A stretch of 17,695 nucleotides of DNA from CAG-390 sp045636385 (GTDB taxonomy: Bacteria > Bacillota > Clostridia > Oscillospirales > CAG-272): the NCBI GenBank assembly GCA_045636385.1, contig JAZTXK010000074.1, forward strand, positions 1 through 17,695, given 5' to 3'. How positions within the stretch are numbered: position 1 is the first letter of the stretch; each line of letters opens with the position of its first letter. Below, piece by piece: positions 14,509-17,695 of this stretch. Both the position numbers and the translations under genes were made by a program. Below the pieces are notes generated by a model. It was not told where the DNA came from. It searched no databases and worked only from the letters and a program-made list of their open reading frames with translations.

Positions 14509-15144
14509 ATGGATATCACAGAGATCAGGCAGAATATTGCCGTCAATATTTCGGCAATGCGAAACGCCGCGGGACTTACGCAGGCGCAGTTTGCCGAGAG
14601 GCTCAACTATACCGATAAGGCGATCTCAAAATGGGAACGCGGTGAGTCGGTGCCCGATATAGCCGTTCTTTGGCAGATAGCCGATATGTTCGGCGTAACG
14701 GTCGATTGGCTTATCAGCGATCACGGTGAGTCGGAGTCGACACCCGATGCCGAAGCCGTCAGAGCGGGGCAGAGAAACCGACTGCTCATTTCGCTCCTTT
14801 CGTCGGTTGGCGTGTGGTTTATTGCAACGATAGTTTTTATCGTTATGCAAAGCCTTGGAGCCGATCACGTTTGGATGCCCTTTATGTGGGCGGTCCCCGC
14901 AACATGTATCGATCTGCTCGTTTTCAACGCAATTTGGGGTAAATATAAGCTCAATTTCCTCTTTATCTCGCTGATAATTTGGACGATCATCGGAGCGACC
15001 TATATCACTATCGCAAATTGGTCGCTGTGGTATATATTCCTTTTCGGTGCACCGCTTCAGGTCGCAACGATCTTCTGGTCGCAGATAAAGATCATAATCA
15101 ATCCTAAAAAGAAAACTGAAAATACCGCCGAAAATGCGGAATAA
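14509..15144 (+). CDS. Membrane-bound XRE-family transcriptional regulator
   Basis: The protein has 211 residues. Residues 5-70 are a Cro/C1-type helix-turn-helix (LTQAQFAERLNYTDKAISKW with WERGESVPDI), typical of clostridial XRE regulators. After a short linker, residues 84-200 contain four hydrophobic segments: LLISLLSSVGVWFIATIVFI, WMPFMWAVPATCIDLLVFNA, FLFISLIIWTIIGATYITIA and YIFLFGAPLQVATIFW. The tail is polar (PKKKTENTAENAE). This plan places a DNA-binding domain at the inner face of the membrane, as in one-component sensors. The ligand and target genes are unknown. The start is well supported by AAAGGAG (14496-14502). It follows the radical SAM pair by 18 bases and may be on the same transcript. 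Confidence 0.9.
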   Translation: MDITEIRQNIAVNISAMRNAAGLTQAQFAERLNYTDKAISKWERGESVPDIAVLWQIADMFGVTVDWLISDHGESESTPDAEAVRAGQRNRLLISLLSSVGVWFIATIVFIVMQSLGADHVWMPFMWAVPATCIDLLVFNAIWGKYKLNFLFISLIIWTIIGATYITIANWSLWYIFLFGAPLQVATIFWSQIKIIINPKKKTENTAENAE

Positions 15145-15149
15145 AACAA

Positions 15150-15174
15150 TGCCGCAAGTTTTTTACTTGCGGCA
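15150..15174 (+). terminator. Hairpin between the XRE gene and the PHP gene
   Basis: TGCCGCAAGT pairs perfectly with ACTTGCGGCA around a TTTTT loop, five bases after the XRE stop. The right arm is followed by AAAATTTTGG and not a clean U tract, so it may be a weak terminator, an mRNA-stabilising hairpin, or a control element before the PHP gene's GGAGG (15183-15187). Confidence 0.55.
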
Positions 15175-15194
15175 AAAATTTTGGAGGAATCAAA

Positions 15195-16205
15195 ATGAAA
15201 AAGTATCTTCTGCCCGAATCGGGTAATTTCTACAAGGCAAATCTTCACTGTCACACCGTACTGTCGGACGGCTGTCTGACTCCCGAGGAGGTCAAAGAAC
15301 TCTATAAAAATGCGGGATATTCGGTAGTTGCCTACACCGATCACGACATTCTCATCCCCCACCACGCCGAGCTTTCCGATGATGAATTCCTCGCCCTCAA
15401 CGGCTGGGAGATCACGTTTACCGAGCCCGAGATCGATCCGATCCGCAAAGTAAAGCGCGTTTGCCATATGTGCTTTATCGCAAAGGATCCCGACAATACA
15501 AAGCAGGTCTGCTGGTTCCACCGCAAGCATTTCAATAAGAATGAGGACAAGGCAAACCTCGCTGACGAGCCCGAGTTCAAGCCCGAATACACGCCCGAGT
15601 CGATCAACGAGGCGATTGCGCGAGTAAAGGCGGCGGGATTCTTTGTTACATATAACCATCCCACCTGGTCGCAGGAGGACTACACCCGCTATACACAGTA
15701 TCACGGTATGGATGCTATGGAAATCTGCAACTACGGCTGCGTAGTTATCGGCCATCCCGAGCAGAACGACCGCGTATACGACGATATGCTTCTCGCGGGC
15801 GACCGTATCGGATGCCTTGGCACCGATGATAACCACAACAAGCATCCGGGCGAGATCACTTGGGATTCCTTCGGCGCGTGGACTTGCATCAAGGCTGATA
15901 AGCTTGATTATAAGGCAATCACAAATGCACTTGCAAACGGCGATTACTACGCTTCGCAGGGCCCCGATTTTACCGAGATCAGCTATGAGGACGGCAAGGT
16001 GACCGTTAAGACCTCCCCTGTCGCTACTATCGCGTTCAGCACCGGTTCGAGACACGCGGGCTATTTCGGCAATGCCGACGGCACTCCCATCACAGAAGCG
16101 ACCTTCGAACTTAAAGAAACCGATAACTACGTACGCGTAACCATCCGCGACGAAAAGGGCAAGCCCGCACATTCGAGAGCATATTTCCTTGACGAACTGA
16201 AATAA
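15195..16205 (+). CDS. PHP-domain metal-dependent hydrolase
   Basis: This 336-residue protein carries the polymerase-and-histidinol-phosphatase fold, which uses a cluster of metal ions to hydrolyse phosphate esters. The metal ligands are easy to place: His18-Cys-His20 in LHCHTVLSDG, Asp49-His50 in YTDHD, Glu72 in NGWE, His155 in YNHPTW, and Asp211/His214 in LGTDDNHN. The C-terminal 80 or so residues look like a small beta-rich domain (VTVKTSPVATIAFSTG, NYVRVTIRDEKGKPAHS), also seen in other bacterial PHP proteins. The substrate cannot be told; it does not resemble DNA polymerase III or histidinol phosphatase in length or context. The start follows GGAGG by seven bases. Codon use resembles that of the well-expressed genes here. 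Confidence 0.9.
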   Translation: MKKYLLPESGNFYKANLHCHTVLSDGCLTPEEVKELYKNAGYSVVAYTDHDILIPHHAELSDDEFLALNGWEITFTEPEIDPIRKVKRVCHMCFIAKDPDNTKQVCWFHRKHFNKNEDKANLADEPEFKPEYTPESINEAIARVKAAGFFVTYNHPTWSQEDYTRYTQYHGMDAMEICNYGCVVIGHPEQNDRVYDDMLLAGDRIGCLGTDDNHNKHPGEITWDSFGAWTCIKADKLDYKAITNALANGDYYASQGPDFTEISYEDGKVTVKTSPVATIAFSTGSRHAGYFGNADGTPITEATFELKETDNYVRVTIRDEKGKPAHSRAYFLDELK

Positions 16206-16219
16206 TGAAAGTTTTGGTC

Positions 16220-16283
16220 AACCTTTTTCAAAAGGTTGCGGTTTCTTAAGGCAGAGCCTTAAGTCGCCCTCCGCAGAGGGCGA
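16220..16283 (+). repeat. Three tandem hairpins in the gap after the PHP gene
   Basis: Three perfect inverted repeats lie close together: AACCTTT with AAAGGTT (16220-16237, loop TTCA), CTTAAGGC with GCCTTAAG (16245-16263, loop AGA), and TCGCCCTC with GAGGGCGA (16264-16283, loop CGCA). The second and third touch. There is no open reading frame of note. The look is that of a dispersed, structured intergenic repeat, but only one copy is in this window, so this needs a genome comparison. Confidence 0.6.
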
Positions 16284-16300
16284 AATACTCCTTATTGCGC

Positions 16301-16333
16301 TTCAAACCGGCGGCGCCCCGCCGACGGTTTGAA
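16301..16333 (+). repeat. GC-rich hairpin
   Basis: TTCAAACCG (16301-16309) pairs with CGGTTTGAA (16325-16333); inside it CGGC pairs with GCCG after a single G-A mismatch, leaving a GCCCC loop. Its last two bases are shared with the next hairpin, so both cannot be fully formed at once. Confidence 0.65.
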
Positions 16334-16377
16334 CAATAATATAGCCTCGCGCCGAAGCGCGAGGCTATATTATTGTT
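16332..16377 (+). terminator. Perfect 21-bp hairpin, probable bidirectional terminator
   Basis: Bases 16332-16352 pair perfectly with 16357-16377 around a CGAA tetraloop. The core is GC-rich (GCCTCGCGC with GCGCGAGGC) and the outer half is A/T-rich, giving a U-rich 3' foot (TATATTATTGTT) in either direction. This suits a strong terminator that would end transcription of the PHP gene and could also act on the opposite strand. Confidence 0.82.
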
Positions 16378-16401
16378 ACTTCACATAAATCATAATATCT
16401 A

Positions 16402-16430
16402 TTGCAAAAAAATCGCTTTTGTGATATAAT
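16402..16430 (+). promoter_or_regulatory. Sigma-A promoter for the MFS transporter
   Basis: TTGCAA (16402-16407) and TATAAT (16425-16430) are 17 bases apart. Transcription would start near 16437, leaving a leader of about 26 bases that contains AAAGGA (16448-16453). Confidence 0.82.
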
Positions 16431-16462
16431 TAACGAAAATAATCTCTAAAGGATAACCATCA

Positions 16463-17695
16463 ATGAACTACAAACGCACAAAACTCGCTTGCTATTCCGC
16501 ATACGTCACGATGGCATCTGCTTTTGCACTCCCGCCTCTGCTTTTCGTGACGTTTCACGATATGTACGAGGTTTCGTACACACTTCTCGGAACGCTCGTG
16601 CTTATCAATTTTTGCACCCAGCTTACGGTCGACCTGATCCTTTCGTTTTTCTCGAAATACTTTAATACAAAGCTGCTCGTCAGAGTTATGCCGATCATAA
16701 CTTCAACCGGACTTGTTGTCTACGCGCTCGCTCCCGTGATATTCCCGAACGCGGTCTATCTCGGTTTCTTGATCGGCACCGTTATATTCTCGATCTCTGC
16801 GGGACTTTCCGAGGTGCTTGTAAGCCCCGTTGTCGCGGCTATACCGTCCGATAACCCGGGGCGCGATATGAGCTTTTTGCACTCCCTCTACGGCGTTGGA
16901 GTAACCGTAGTCATCGTGATAAGTACGGTCTTCTTCAAGGTCTTCGGAAGCGAAAATTGGAGCTTCCTGACGCTCCTTTTTGCCGTATTGCCAATATTCA
17001 CCGCCGTACTCTTTATGACCTCCCCAATGCCCGATATGACTCCCTCGGAGACAGCAAAGGGTGGCGAGAGATCAAAGAGGTACGTTATCGGACTCGCCCT
17101 CTGCGTGGCTTGCATCTTCTTTGGAAGCTGTGCCGAGAACACTATGTCAAACTGGGCGTCAAGCTTTATGGAAAACGCCCTCGGTATCGATAAGGCTCTC
17201 GGTGATATTCTCGGTACCGCTATGTTCGCCGTCCTTCTCGCGCTGACGAGAATGGGTTATGCTAAATTCGGAAAGAGTATAACGCCCGTCCTCTTTGTAG
17301 GAATGATCGGCGCTGTTGGCTGCTATCTGCTTGCGGGACTTTCAACCAACGCCGCAGTCGCCCTCATCGCCTGTGTGCTGACGGGTATGTTCACCTCAAT
17401 GCTCTGGCCCGGCGCGCTGATATTTATGGAAGAGAAGATCCCCGGCGCGGGAGTTGCGGCTTATGCCCTTATGGCATCGGGCGGCGACCTCGGAGCTTCG
17501 GTCGCGCCTCAGCTTATGGGTATCGTGGTTGATAAGGTGAGCATATCCTCGTTTGCCGCCGACCTCGCACTTACCACAGGACTCACCGCCGAACAGATCG
17601 GAATGAAAGCGGGTATGCTTGTTACTGCTGTTTTCCCGATGATAGGTATCGCGGTGCTGATCGTTACTTTCAGATATTTTAAAAAGAATAAAGTA
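16463..17695 (+). CDS. Major facilitator superfamily transporter (3' end outside window)
   Basis: The frame is open for 411 codons from ATG 16463 to the end of the window with no stop, so the gene is cut at or near its 3' end. The translation is a typical 12-helix MFS protein: two hydrophobic halves separated by a polar loop (TPSETAKGGERSKRYV, about residues 194-209). The second half begins GLALCVACIFFGSCAENTMSNW, shortened here to FFGSCAENTMSNW. The motif ENTMSNWASSF and the late segment ALMASGGDLGASVAPQLMG resemble the FucP/GlcP-like sugar branch of the superfamily, but the substrate cannot be assigned. It ends FRYFKKNKV, the basic stretch expected after the last helix, so few residues are missing. 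The start has AAAGGA nine bases before it and its own promoter. Confidence 0.9.
   Translation, partial: MNYKRTKLACYSAYVTMASAFALPPLLFVTFHDMYEVSYTLLGTLVLINFCTQLTVDLILSFFSKYFNTKLLVRVMPIITSTGLVVYALAPVIFPNAVYLGFLIGTVIFSISAGLSEVLVSPVVAAIPSDNPGRDMSFLHSLYGVGVTVVIVISTVFFKVFGSENWSFLTLLFAVLPIFTAVLFMTSPMPDMTPSETAKGGERSKRYVIGLALCVACIFFGSCAENTMSNWASSFMENALGIDKALGDILGTAMFAVLLALTRMGYAKFGKSITPVLFVGMIGAVGCYLLAGLSTNAAVALIACVLTGMFTSMLWPGALIFMEEKIPGAGVAAYALMASGGDLGASVAPQLMGIVVDKVSISSFAADLALTTGLTAEQIGMKAGMLVTAVFPMIGIAVLIVTFRYFKKNKV

Noticed and set aside
15057..16172. Long open frame of 371 codons on the minus strand
   Set aside because: It is opposite the PHP gene and the end of the XRE gene, both strongly supported on the plus strand.
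16332..16377. Perfect 21-bp inverted repeat as ends of a mobile element
   Set aside because: The arms are only four bases apart and enclose no gene; there is no transposase or target duplication nearby, so a terminator is the simpler reading.

Overview
The window is a single-strand block of bacterial core and accessory genes. Every gene I can support reads left to right, with short gaps and clear Shine-Dalgarno sites. The gene set suggests a low-to-mid GC Firmicute of class Clostridia, plausibly a gut lineage near Oscillospirales or Christensenellales. The signs are S-box control of metK, an FMN riboswitch on ribU, a recD2-comF-mreB-type cluster, and the paired TIGR03960/TIGR03936 radical SAM genes. 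The lineage is an inference; no 16S rRNA or other decisive marker is present.

Layout. (1) 1-784: 3' part of tuf (EF-Tu) and a hairpin behind it. (2) 803-1703: an FMN riboswitch whose expression platform ends exactly on the ribosome binding site of ribU, the substrate-binding subunit of an ECF riboflavin transporter, followed by a terminator. (3) 1715-2614: a promoter and a DUF368 gene of the PopT polyprenyl-phosphate transporter family. (4) 2630-4012: a consensus sigma-A promoter, a SAM-I riboswitch with a readable antiterminator/terminator switch, and metK. (5) 4063-7497: a small membrane-anchored protein, recD2 and a comF-family phosphoribosyltransferase, joined by overlapping stops and starts and closed by a terminator. 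(6) 7556-14490: a promoter, an mreB/mbl-type gene, rlmB, a large membrane protein that looks like a catalytically dead P-type ATPase with a long acidic N-terminal tail, a B12-binding radical SAM protein and its TIGR03936 partner. The gaps in this run are short, so it may be one long transcript. (7) 14509-16205: a membrane-bound XRE-type regulator and a PHP-domain hydrolase. (8) 16206-16377: a cluster of five hairpins including a perfect 21-bp stem. (9) 16402-17695: a promoter and an MFS transporter that runs off the end of the window.

How the parts fit together. Two metabolite sensors, for FMN and SAM, each control one adjacent gene, giving feedback on riboflavin uptake and SAM synthesis. The middle of the window combines DNA processing (recD2, comF), cell shape (mreB type), lipid-carrier recycling (DUF368) and 23S rRNA modification (rlmB). 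The most unusual item is the P-type-ATPase-like protein. It keeps the eight-helix layout and several landmarks of P1B pumps, but the phosphorylation-site, TGES-type and TGD-type motifs are gone. I saw no tRNA or rRNA gene, CRISPR array, insertion sequence or phage gene.
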